Below, one piece after another: positions 52,171 through 59,470 of a stretch of DNA of 64,000 bases. Source of the stretch: Hyphomonadaceae bacterium (GTDB lineage Bacteria; Pseudomonadota; Alphaproteobacteria; Caulobacterales; Aquidulcibacteraceae); the NCBI GenBank assembly GCA_019753105.1, contig JAIELJ010000010.1:1-64000 (forward strand). Reading direction: 5' to 3'. The position numbers and the translations under genes were made by a program. Positions within the stretch are counted from its first letter, which is position 1. Every line of letters starts with the position of its first letter. The notes beneath the pieces are model-generated. The model saw only the letters and a list, made by a program, of their open reading frames with translations. It was not told the DNA's origin and searched no databases.

Positions 52171-53168
52171 GCGGCTTTCTCGGCCAGTTCGTCAACCAGC
52201 GAGTCGATGTCCAAACCTTCGGCGCGCGCGCCGAAGGAGAGTTGCATACGGTGCACGAGCGCGGGGCGCGCGAGTGCGACAACGTCATCAACCGCCGGCG
52301 CCAAGCGGCCGCGCAGCAGAGCGCGAGCGCGGACGGCGAGCATCAGCGCTTGTCCGGCGCGCGGGCCGGGGCCCCAGGCGACGTGCTGGTTCACGCGCGG
52401 ATCGTGGCTTGAGCCAGGGCGCGCCGAGCGGACGAGTTCGAGGATCGCGGCGAGCACTTTTTCGCCGATAGGCATGGAGCGCACCAGCGTCTGCAAGCGG
52501 ATGAGCGAATCCGGATTGAGCACGGCTTGTGGCGTCACGTTTTCCAAGCCCGTCGTTTCGATCAAAATTTTCCGTTCGATCTCCGCATCCGGATATGGCA
52601 CGTCGACTTGCAACAAGAAGCGATCAAGCTGCGCTTCGGGCAGCGGATAGGCGCCTTCGTGTTCGATCGGGTTTTGCGTCGCGAGTACGTGGAACGGGCG
52701 CGGCACATCATAGGCGGCGCCAGCGACGGTGACGTGATGCTCTTGCATGGCTTGCAGCAGCGCCGACTGCGTGCGCGGTGAGGCGCGGTTGATTTCGTCG
52801 GCCATCAGGAGCTGCGTGAAGATCGGACCTTTGACGAAGCGGAAGTGGCGCCGGCCGGACTCATCTTGATCGAGCACTTCGGAGCCCAGAATATCCGCCG
52901 GCATCAAATCCGGCGTAAATTGCACGCGCGCCCAATCGAGGCCGAGCACCCGCGCCATCGCCTCGACCAAGCGCGTCTTGGCCAAGCCCGGCGCGCCGAC
53001 GAGCAGGACGTGCCCGCCCGCGAGCACGGCGGAGAGCGCCAGTTCGATCACCCGCTCCTGGCCGAACACGGCTTTGCCGATTTCGGCGCGCACTTGCGCC
53101 AAAGCCTCGCCCGCCGCCTCGGCTTCCCCAACGAGGGCTGCCGCTAAATCTCTGTCCGAATTGCTCAT
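52167..53168 (-). CDS. MoxR-family AAA ATPase
   Basis: This 333-residue chaperone-like ATPase has Walker A (VGAPGLAKTRLVEAM), Walker B (LLMADEINRASPRTQSALL), the sensor-1 region (HVLATQNPIEHEGAYPLPEA) and a C-terminal lid (ALMLAVRARALLRGR). MoxR proteins act with VWA/DUF58 proteins in maturation or assembly of membrane or metal-enzyme complexes. It is the first gene of a four-gene operon in which all junctions overlap. It is divergent from DUF1285 by 34 bases. Confidence 0.95.
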   Translation of the reverse strand: MSNSDRDLAAALVGEAEAAGEALAQVRAEIGKAVFGQERVIELALSAVLAGGHVLLVGAPGLAKTRLVEAMARVLGLDWARVQFTPDLMPADILGSEVLDQDESGRRHFRFVKGPIFTQLLMADEINRASPRTQSALLQAMQEHHVTVAGAAYDVPRPFHVLATQNPIEHEGAYPLPEAQLDRFLLQVDVPYPDAEIERKILIETTGLENVTPQAVLNPDSLIRLQTLVRSMPIGEKVLAAILELVRSARPGSSHDPRVNQHVAWGPGPRAGQALMLAVRARALLRGRLAPAVDDVVALARPALVHRMQLSFGARAEGLDIDSLVDELAEKAA

Positions 53169-53202
53169 GGGCGCGAAGCTCGCTTAGTTGGAGGCTAGAA
53201 TT

Positions 53203-53769
53203 ATGACCGATCCCGGAAACCCCTCGTCCCTGGAGCAATTGCTCGCAAGCCTCAAGGCCCAAGCCGGTGGGCGAGATAAAGGGCCGCCTCCCGTCGACAA
53301 GTGGAACCCCGCCCATTGCGGCGACATCGGCATGGAAATCCTCGCCGATGGCACGTGGAAACACGAGGGAACGCGCATCACGCGCGAGGCGCTGGTCAAG
53401 CTTTTCGCCTCGATCTTGCGCAAGGATGAAGATGGGCTGACCTATCTCGTCACGCCGGTCGAGAAGATCGTGGTTAAAGTCGAGGACGCGCCCTTCGTCG
53501 CGATCCGCGCGGACCGTGTAGGCAGCGGCGCCGATCAAGCGATCGTGTTCACCACGAATGTCGGCGACATCGTGCAAGCGGGGCCGGAGCATCCGCTGCG
53601 CGTAGATCGGCGCGGGGACGAGCCGCGGCCTTACGTGCATGTGCGCGGACGGCTGGAAGCGCGCGTGCTGCGCGCGCCGTTTTACGAACTGGTGGAATGG
53701 GCCGAGACGCGGGACGGGAAGCTGGGTGTTTGGAGTGGGGGTGTTTGGTTTGAGTTGGGCGCGGCGTGA
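53203..53769 (+). CDS. DUF1285 family protein
   Basis: This 188-residue protein has the DUF1285 core: PPVDKWNPAHCGDIGMEILA, GTWKHEGTRITREALVKLFA and VWSGGVWFELG at the end. Function is unknown. In alphaproteobacteria it commonly precedes a Nudix CoA pyrophosphatase and a CCA transferase. Here those genes follow 1.7 and 4.5 kb later, with orphan genes between. GGAGG precedes the ATG. Confidence 0.9.
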   Translation: MTDPGNPSSLEQLLASLKAQAGGRDKGPPPVDKWNPAHCGDIGMEILADGTWKHEGTRITREALVKLFASILRKDEDGLTYLVTPVEKIVVKVEDAPFVAIRADRVGSGADQAIVFTTNVGDIVQAGPEHPLRVDRRGDEPRPYVHVRGRLEARVLRAPFYELVEWAETRDGKLGVWSGGVWFELGAA

Positions 53770-54053
53770 TGGCGATGAGTTACATCAGAGTCGCATGGCG
53801 CCACTCTTCGATAGACGAGCCAATCTTGCTGTATGGCGAACTCGATGACGACCGTTGGGAAGTGCGCAAGGTAGAAGTCTTTCGGGACGGGCGCATGGGC
53901 TATGCCGCGTCTAACAGCACTTTCGCGGGAACTGGTTTGAGGCTTGCGCCTGTGCCGCCGCTTTTGGTGATCGCACAGGAGCCCGAGTTCGATGCGCAAG
54001 AGATTTCCAGCGACGAGTTCGAGTTGGTTTGGATTGAGGCGATAAATCGCTAG
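53769..54053 (+). CDS. small protein, DUF6881-like
   Basis: This protein of about 94 residues begins MAMSYIRVAWRHSSIDEPIL and continues LLYGELDDDRWEVRKVEVFR. It is acidic and compact, and I recall the pattern from the DUF6881 family of small orphan proteins. Such proteins often occur scattered in accessory regions, sometimes as immunity-like genes, but no toxin is seen here. The ATG overlaps the DUF1285 stop by one base. An ATG at 53775 is an alternative. Confidence 0.65.
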   Translation: MAMSYIRVAWRHSSIDEPILLYGELDDDRWEVRKVEVFRDGRMGYAASNSTFAGTGLRLAPVPPLLVIAQEPEFDAQEISSDEFELVWIEAINR

Positions 54054-54082
54054 CAATGGCGGCTTCGTGTCGGAGAACCTGA

Positions 54083-54649
54083 ATGGAAATCTTGCGTGCG
54101 ATTGTCGGGGACGACAGTGTCGCTACCACATTGGCGAACTTCGTCACCATTGTGGGCATTGTTACGCTGGTACCGGTGGCGTTCCGCATTAGCGGTTCGC
54201 TTCAGGCTTCATTTGCCTTCAACGCACAGCTTTTGCACCGAACATTCAAACTCGTTGACGGTGAGTTTCGACAACGCTCGGCTGACCTTCCACCCGGAGA
54301 TGAAAGTCGCGTCTTCTATGAGGTCTATGCGATCTCAAGAAGTTGGCACCCGAAGCTATGGGAAGGAAATGTAGATGCCGCGTCGCTGAGCGCTAAGGAA
54401 CGCGCAGCCTATCAGGAGCATGTTGCGAAGTCCCTATTTCTGCTCGACAGAGTTCTTCGATCAGCGCCAAGCGAGGCGGCTCGCGCCGCTTGGGTCGGCC
54501 AGATCAATAAGCATGTGTTTGCTCATGGTCGCATTCTGAGTGGGCTATTCTGGAGGCATATAAGAATCTGGCAATTCTCCGCGACGATGCGGAAACTTAT
54601 CCGAAGGGCTCCAAATCCCCGCGCAGAGTCGCGAACTGTGGCGAGCTAG
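54083..54649 (+). CDS. hypothetical protein with N-terminal membrane segment
   Basis: This 188-residue protein has one hydrophobic segment (about 17-37, TLANFVTIVGIVTLVPVAFR) and a largely helical cytoplasmic domain (KSLFLLDRVLRSAPSEAARA). Codon use is less GC-biased than in flanking genes. No family is recognised. It lies in the accessory patch between DUF1285 and the Nudix gene. Confidence 0.55.
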   Translation: MEILRAIVGDDSVATTLANFVTIVGIVTLVPVAFRISGSLQASFAFNAQLLHRTFKLVDGEFRQRSADLPPGDESRVFYEVYAISRSWHPKLWEGNVDAASLSAKERAAYQEHVAKSLFLLDRVLRSAPSEAARAAWVGQINKHVFAHGRILSGLFWRHIRIWQFSATMRKLIRRAPNPRAESRTVAS

Positions 54650-54685
54650 ATTGCGAGTGGAGATTCATTGTCTTAGGTCGAGGAC

Positions 54686-54850
54686 GTGACCACCACCCTA
54701 GAATCCCTTCTCCGCGCTCGCCTCGATCCGATCGGCGCGCCGCCTTCGTCGCGCACGCGTGGCGATGTCGATATCAGTGAGGATTGCCGGATAAGCTCAC
54801 GTCTTTTCGTCCCGACGCAGTGCTCGCGCCGATCATGCGGCTGGTGACCG
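54686..54850 (+). pseudogene. decayed 5' fragment of a Nudix CoA pyrophosphatase gene
   Basis: This segment is clearly related to the first 165 bases of the intact Nudix gene at 55459. Both share GTG start, LESLLRARLDPIGAPP, the TRGD-D-ISE segment and GCAGTGCTCGCGCCGATCAT. A one-base deletion (GATTGCCGG against ACTGGCCGG) breaks the frame after ISED. Similarity ends near 54850. It is a partial, diverged duplicate lying 5' of the exonuclease gene. Confidence 0.8.
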
Positions 54851-54916
54851 CGCACAATGGTGCGCCCCATAATTAAGGTGCTGGACGTCAACCCCCGCAC
54901 CCGCGATCATGCGCGC

Positions 54917-55456
54917 ATGTCAAAATGGAAACAGCACATAGTATTGGACGTAGAGTCCGATGGCCCATGTCCGGGCCTCTACAATATGATCTCGTTCGGC
55001 CTCGTATGCGTCGGTGATCCGGCACAGAGCTTTCTGGGCGAAGTCGCGCCGGTCATCGACAATCCTGGCATGGCCGCCGCGCGCGAGGTGAGCGGCGTCT
55101 CTTTCGAGACGCAGCAGACCTATCGGGCCGCCGAACTCGTTATGGCCGATGCCAAAGCCTGGCTTGGTGACATCGCAGGCGCCGGAAAGCGGCCGATCTT
55201 CTGGTCCGACAATCCTGCCTTTGATTGGCAATTCTGGAATTGGCATTGCCACAAGTTCTTGGGCGATAACCCTGCCGGGTTCAGCGCGCGGCGCATTGGC
55301 GACTTCGATGCCGGCAGGCGCGGCGAGCCCTTGAACACGAGCGCTTGGAAGAAGCGCCGCGAGACATCTCACACGCACAATCCTGTGGATGATGCGCGCG
55401 GCAACGCGGAGGCTCTGCGTTGGATACTCCAACAAATGGGCGAGAAGTTCGACTGA
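54917..55456 (+). CDS. DEDDh-type 3'-5' exonuclease / exoribonuclease-like protein
   Basis: This 179-residue protein has motif ExoI LDVESDGPCPGLYNMISFG (DxE). An Asp-containing segment FWSDNPAFDWQFWNWHCH follows. ExoIII is HNPVDDARGNAEAL, with the His and Asp spacing of DEDDh nucleases. It resembles Rv2179c-like 3'-5' exoribonucleases. ATG 54917 was chosen for family fit, since the frame is open 60 bases upstream. It lies between the Nudix gene and its decayed 5' copy, so it may have arrived by insertion. Confidence 0.8.
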   Translation: MSKWKQHIVLDVESDGPCPGLYNMISFGLVCVGDPAQSFLGEVAPVIDNPGMAAAREVSGVSFETQQTYRAAELVMADAKAWLGDIAGAGKRPIFWSDNPAFDWQFWNWHCHKFLGDNPAGFSARRIGDFDAGRRGEPLNTSAWKKRRETSHTHNPVDDARGNAEALRWILQQMGEKFD

Positions 55457-55458
55457 CC

Positions 55459-56079
55459 GTGCCGCTCGATCCCACCGCCATAGAATCCCTTCTCCGCACT
55501 CGCCTCGATCCCATCGGCGCGCCGCCGTCGCTGCGGACACGTGGCGATGCTGACATCAGCGAGAACTGGCCGGATAAGCCGACTTCGTTTCGTCCCGCCG
55601 CAGTGCTCGCGCCGATCATCATGCGTCCCGAGGGGTGGACGATGTTGTTCACGCAGCGCGCCGAGGAGACGCCAGCGCATCCGGGGCAAATCTCGTTTCC
55701 CGGCGGGCGCGTGCACGAGAGCGATCGAGATGCGGTCCACACGGCGCTGCGCGAAACGCGCGAGGAAATCGGGCTCGATCTTTCGTTCATCGAACCGCTC
55801 GGCGCCTGGGATCAGTATGAGACCGGCACCGGCTATCGCATCACGCCGATCGTCGGCCTGGTGACACCGGGCTTTGAACTCACGCTCGATCCGCGCGAAG
55901 TGGCGAGCGTTTTCGAAGCGCCGCTCTCGTTCCTGTTCGACCCCGCCAACCACGAACGCCGCACCGGCGAATGGCGCGGCTTCCAGCGCACCTACTACGC
56001 CATGCCCTACGAAGGCCGCTTCATCTGGGGCGCGACCGCAGGCATGATCCGCGCGTTGTACGAACGATTACATGAGTGA
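55459..56079 (+). CDS. Nudix hydrolase, CoA pyrophosphatase (NudL)-like
   Basis: This 206-residue protein has the CoA-pyrophosphatase form of the Nudix box. FPGGRVHESDRDAVHTALRE is followed by TREEIGLD and preceded by MLFTQRAEETPAHPGQISFP, the NuCoA motif. It likely hydrolyses CoA and derivatives to phosphopantetheine and 3',5'-ADP. The GTG start, only 2 bases after the exonuclease stop, aligns with the start of the decayed copy at 54686. Confidence 0.9.
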   Translation: MPLDPTAIESLLRTRLDPIGAPPSLRTRGDADISENWPDKPTSFRPAAVLAPIIMRPEGWTMLFTQRAEETPAHPGQISFPGGRVHESDRDAVHTALRETREEIGLDLSFIEPLGAWDQYETGTGYRITPIVGLVTPGFELTLDPREVASVFEAPLSFLFDPANHERRTGEWRGFQRTYYAMPYEGRFIWGATAGMIRALYERLHE

Positions 56080-56131
56080 CGTTCCTTCACTGCACTCGTA
56101 GCATCTCGTTCGAATCTCGTGGGGGTAATGC

Positions 56132-56632
56132 ATGACGATCCGGTTGGCGCTTGCAGCAACGCTGCTGCTTATCGCTGGCGCGTGCGCGCAGATTGGCGGC
56201 GCGCTTGGCGGTCAGGCGGAAGGCGAGCCCCAACAGGCGCAAGAGTTTCTGCCCGATGGCGGTCCGCCTGTGGTCAACGGATTTTACGAAGCGCAAGGCT
56301 CGTGCCCGTTCGAGGGGTGCGGGACGGGCGATCTATACACGACCGGGCCGGTTGAATTGCTTGAGCGTCCAGCGCTCGATGCGCGCATCGTCGCCACAGT
56401 GCCGGCGGGTGAATGGGTGAGCACAGCGAACAGCTTTTACCGCCATCGCCCAACGCGCGGCGTCGTTGTCGGCGAAGTTAGCTCTATCTACGACAATGAC
56501 GCCAACGACGAAAACGGGCGGCCCACTCTTCAAGTCGGCGACGTCGTCTATGCGACCGATTTCGGCGGCGAAGGCCTGACAGAACTTTGGCGCCGCGGCG
56601 ATCTCATGTGGTGGGATTCTGCCGGCGGCTAG
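56132..56632 (+). CDS. lipoprotein with SH3-like domain, interrupted by in-frame TAG
   Basis: This 166-residue product has a lipobox-like start (MTIRLALAATLLLIAGAC, Cys about 18). The mature part contains GDLYTTGPVELLERPALDAR and IVATVPAGEWVSTANSF, reading as a bacterial SH3-like fold, followed by a second such unit. It ends at TAG 56630-56632. The same frame continues without another stop to 56842 with sequence that completes the second SH3-like repeat. The stop is therefore probably a recent nonsense mutation, a sequencing error, or a readthrough site. Confidence 0.7.
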   Translation: MTIRLALAATLLLIAGACAQIGGALGGQAEGEPQQAQEFLPDGGPPVVNGFYEAQGSCPFEGCGTGDLYTTGPVELLERPALDARIVATVPAGEWVSTANSFYRHRPTRGVVVGEVSSIYDNDANDENGRPTLQVGDVVYATDFGGEGLTELWRRGDLMWWDSAGG

Positions 56633-56842
56633 CAAAATGGCGTCAATGACGGCATTCGCTGGGAATCGGCGGCGTCACAAGACTACGATGCGGATGTGGC
56701 CGCTGGCGGCGGTTGGTGGCTCGAACTCGTGCGCGCCAATGGTGAGCGTGGCTGGGTGCGCGATCCCGAAAACTTGGATTGCCTCGGCATGATCGACGCA
56801 TCGCCGCGTTGCGAGGCGCGTTGGGCGGCAAGCAGGCAGTGA
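56633..56842 (+). pseudogene. in-frame continuation of the SH3-like lipoprotein after the TAG
   Basis: These 69 codons in the frame of the preceding gene encode QNGVNDGIRWESAA, GGGWWLELVRANGERGWVRD and a Cys-containing end (LDCLGMIDASPRCEA), finishing at TGA 56840-56842. The GWW-LEL-GERGWV pattern is typical of the last strands of an SH3-like domain. No separate start or ribosome site is visible, so it is not an independent gene. Confidence 0.7.
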
Positions 56843-56924
56843 TGCGTTCAGCACGCGGCCGCGCTGTGGGAGAGATTGTACCGCTAGCCTAGCCGCGCGA
56901 TAAGCGGAGGGAGGAGGCGCGCCA

Positions 56925-57428
56925 ATGCGGACGCTCATCTTGTTGGTGATGGCCGGAGCCTTTGGCTGGCTCGCCGTCATGATGGATGTTGGCATGGGCA
57001 GCGCCTACTTCACACAGCTGCGCGCGCTGGGCTTCGCGTCGGTCGAAGGTGTCGTCACCCGCAGCGGCATGAGCGAGGAGGTTATCGGCCAAGACACGTT
57101 CTTCAAAGTCGATATCGGCTATCGCTATGATGTCGATGGTCGCGCCTATGAAGCCAGTGGGTTTCGTGCGGCTACTTTCGTACCCGTCCTGGACCGCGCG
57201 CAGGCGGAGCAGCTGGCGCGTGCATGGCTAGAAGGCGCGCCGGTCACCGTCCGGTACGATAGCCGCCGCCCTGAGACAGCCGTGCTCCAGCCTAGTTTCA
57301 ACGGGATGGACCTTCTCTCGCTGATGTTCGTCCTACTCCTGAACATGGCGGCGCTACTATTGAACGGGTGCGCTATTACGACATCTGCGAAGGCGCCTTC
57401 GATGCAGCGCAGTTCGAGAAATGGGTGA
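56925..57428 (+). CDS. DUF3592 family membrane protein
   Basis: This 167-residue protein has TM1 at about 3-22. A beta-rich DUF3592 domain follows (VEGVVTRSGMSEE, FKVDIGYRYDVDGRAYEASG, VTVRYDSRRPETAVLQP). TM2 is at about 132-150. GGAGGGAGGAGG lies before the ATG. The last 18 residues (ITTSAKAPSMQRSSRNG) overlap, in another frame, what looks like a remnant of a different gene, so the C-terminus may be artificial. Function unknown. Confidence 0.7.
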   Translation: MRTLILLVMAGAFGWLAVMMDVGMGSAYFTQLRALGFASVEGVVTRSGMSEEVIGQDTFFKVDIGYRYDVDGRAYEASGFRAATFVPVLDRAQAEQLARAWLEGAPVTVRYDSRRPETAVLQPSFNGMDLLSLMFVLLLNMAALLLNGCAITTSAKAPSMQRSSRNG

Positions 57429-57463
57429 AGCAGTCGGTGAAGTTTCCAGGCGAGAAGGTGTAA
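57366..57463 (+). pseudogene. possible 3' remnant of a truncated gene
   Basis: The frame from GTGCGCTAT reads VRYYDICEGAFDAAQFEKWV, then KQSVKFPGEKV and TAA, which is composed like a genuine protein C-terminus. It overlaps the odd tail of the DUF3592 gene in a different frame. It ends on the TAATG shared with the next gene. The parent family is not recognised. Confidence 0.3.
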
Positions 57464-57861
57464 TGGTGACGAAGAAGAAGGCTGCGAAGAAAAGCACGGC
57501 GCCCGCGACCGATTGGCGGCGCGACGCGCTCGGGCGCATCCGTGCTCTTATCGAAGAGGCCGATCCGGAAGTCATCGAAGAGCGGAAATGGAAGAAGCCG
57601 TCAAAGCCATTGGGCGTGCCGACATGGTCGCGCGACGGCATCATCTGCACCGGCGAGACTTACAAAGACAAAGTGAAGCTCACCTTTGCCCGCGGCGCCG
57701 CGCTGAACGACCCCGCGCGCCTCTTCAACGCCAGCCTCGACGCCGGCACGCGCCGCGCCATCGATATCGCCGAGGGCGACGCGTTGAACGAGAAGGCTTT
57801 CAAGGCGCTGATCAAGGAAGCCGTGGCGCTGAACACCGGCAGGGCCAAGAAGAAAGCGTGA
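57463..57861 (+). CDS. DUF1801 domain protein
   Basis: This 132-residue protein has a Lys/Ala-rich N-terminus (VTKKKAAKKS). A DUF1801 (YdhG/YjbR-like) fold follows: ALGRIRALIEEADPEVIEER, KWKKPSKPLGVPTWSRDG, KVKLTFARGAAL and FNASLDAGTRRAIDI. The family is uncharacterised and has a small substrate-binding-like fold. The ATG overlaps the TAA of the preceding remnant by one base. The stop overlaps the next GTG by 4 bases. Confidence 0.85.
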   Translation: MVTKKKAAKKSTAPATDWRRDALGRIRALIEEADPEVIEERKWKKPSKPLGVPTWSRDGIICTGETYKDKVKLTFARGAALNDPARLFNASLDAGTRRAIDIAEGDALNEKAFKALIKEAVALNTGRAKKKA

Positions 57862-58235
57862 GGTCTGGCTATCTAGCTGCTGCGATCGTTCTGTTTGCGA
57901 TCGAGGTGCTGATTGCGCTATTCGTGCGCGATGACTTTGTGCGGCCGTATGTCGGCGACGTGTTGGCCGTCGCGCTGGTTTACGCAGGTTTGCGGGCGAT
58001 AACGCCGCTCGGCGTGAATGCGGCGCTCGCGGTCACGCTCGCCATCGCGTTTGCGATAGAGGTCGCCCAGGCGCTTGGGCTTCTCGCGGCGTCAGGTCTC
58101 GGCGATAACGCCGTCGCCCGTGTCGTTCTCGGCGGCACGTTCGATTGGGTCGATCTCGCCGCATACGCTATCGGCGCCGTTATCATCGCGCTCATTGAAC
58201 GCGTGCGCGAAACGCGCGAAAGAGGGCGCGCATGA
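57858..58235 (+). CDS. DUF2809 family membrane protein
   Basis: This 125-residue protein has four hydrophobic segments and the family motifs IEVLIALFVRDDFVRPYVGD (first loop) and FDWVDLAAYAIGA (last TM). The GTG start overlaps the DUF1801 stop (GTGA) and its own stop overlaps the cca ATG (ATGA). It is thus translationally coupled to the CCA transferase gene. Function unknown. Confidence 0.82.
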   Translation: MRSGYLAAAIVLFAIEVLIALFVRDDFVRPYVGDVLAVALVYAGLRAITPLGVNAALAVTLAIAFAIEVAQALGLLAASGLGDNAVARVVLGGTFDWVDLAAYAIGAVIIALIERVRETRERGRA

Positions 58236-59470
58236 TTAAGAGCATCGCTTTCGCCGATTGGTTCAAGGCCAAGGAGACACAAGCGCTCCTCGCGGCGCTC
58301 GAAGCGGCGCGGGCTGGCGGGTCGCGTTTTGTCGGCGGCTGCGTTCGCAACACGCTGATGGGGCGCGAGGTCGACGATATCGATATCGCCACGCAGCTGA
58401 CGCCCGATCGCGTAACCGAAGTCGCGAAAGCCGCTGGCTTTGCCGCGCATCCGACCGGGATTGAGCACGGCACGGTGACGGTTGTCGTCAATCACAAGCC
58501 ATTCGAGGTGACCACGCTTCGCCGCGACGTCAGCACTGACGGCCGCCGCGCGACTGTGGCGTTCACGGAAGCTTGGGAAGAAGACGCAGAGCGCCGCGAC
58601 TTTCGCATGAATGCGCTCTACGCCGATGCATCGGGCGAAGTGCATGATCCGACAGGCGGCGGTCTCGATGATGCGCGGGCGGGCCGCGTGATCTTTATCG
58701 GCGATGCACACACGCGGCTGCGCGAAGACTATCTGCGTATCCTGCGCTTTTTCCGCTTCAATGCCTGGTACGCGAAAGGTCCGCTCGATCCGCAAGGCTT
58801 GCACGCCTGCGCTGACCTGGTTGCCGGGCTCGACACGCTTTCAGTTGAGCGCGTCTGGAAGGAAGTGAAGAAGCTTCTCGGCGCGCCCGATCCGCGCGCG
58901 GCCTGGGAAGCGATGAAGGCGATCGAAGTGCGAGCGCGCGCGTTGCCGGAAATGGCGAACGAAGCGCGGCTCGATATGCTCTGCACGCTCGAAGCCGATC
59001 TCATGCTGCCGGTCGATCCGATGACGCGGGTGGCGGCGTCGTTGGCGGATCAGGAGAGCGCGCGTGCATTGGCACAGCGGCTGAAGCTTTCGAATGAAGA
59101 GCGTGATCGGCTGGTTGCCGCACTTGGCGATGACGTGAAGATCACGTCCTACATGTCGCTGCGCGAAATGCGCCGCGCGATTTACAAGCTCGGCAACGAA
59201 GCCTTCCGCGATCGCGTGATGCTGGCCTGGGCGGCTTCGGGTAACGACAAAGCGCAAGCCTGGCGCGCGCTTGTCGCGCATGCGCAGATGTGGACGCCGC
59301 CGAAATTGCCGCTCACTGGCGATGAAGTGATGGCCGCAGGCGTAAGCGCGGGGCCGAAGGTTGGACTCGTCATGCGCGAAGTCGAAGATTGGTGGATCGA
59401 CGCTGACTTCCCGGACGACAAGCTCTCAGTGATTGAACGGCTGAAAGCGGTCGCTCAGGGGATGAGTTAG
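58232..59470 (+). CDS. cca: CCA tRNA nucleotidyltransferase
   Basis: This 412-residue enzyme adds or repairs the 3' CCA of tRNAs. The class II nucleotidyltransferase head is clear: FVGGCVRNTLMGREVDDIDI with the DxD metal site. The single-strand motif TVTVVVNHKPFEVTTLR, RRDFRMNALYAD and the ERVWKEVKKLL helix of the neck follow. The C-terminal tail domain is diverged, as in other alphaproteobacteria. The stop overlaps that of the convergent acyltransferase by 4 bases. Confidence 0.94.
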   Translation: MIKSIAFADWFKAKETQALLAALEAARAGGSRFVGGCVRNTLMGREVDDIDIATQLTPDRVTEVAKAAGFAAHPTGIEHGTVTVVVNHKPFEVTTLRRDVSTDGRRATVAFTEAWEEDAERRDFRMNALYADASGEVHDPTGGGLDDARAGRVIFIGDAHTRLREDYLRILRFFRFNAWYAKGPLDPQGLHACADLVAGLDTLSVERVWKEVKKLLGAPDPRAAWEAMKAIEVRARALPEMANEARLDMLCTLEADLMLPVDPMTRVAASLADQESARALAQRLKLSNEERDRLVAALGDDVKITSYMSLREMRRAIYKLGNEAFRDRVMLAWAASGNDKAQAWRALVAHAQMWTPPKLPLTGDEVMAAGVSAGPKVGLVMREVEDWWIDADFPDDKLSVIERLKAVAQGMS

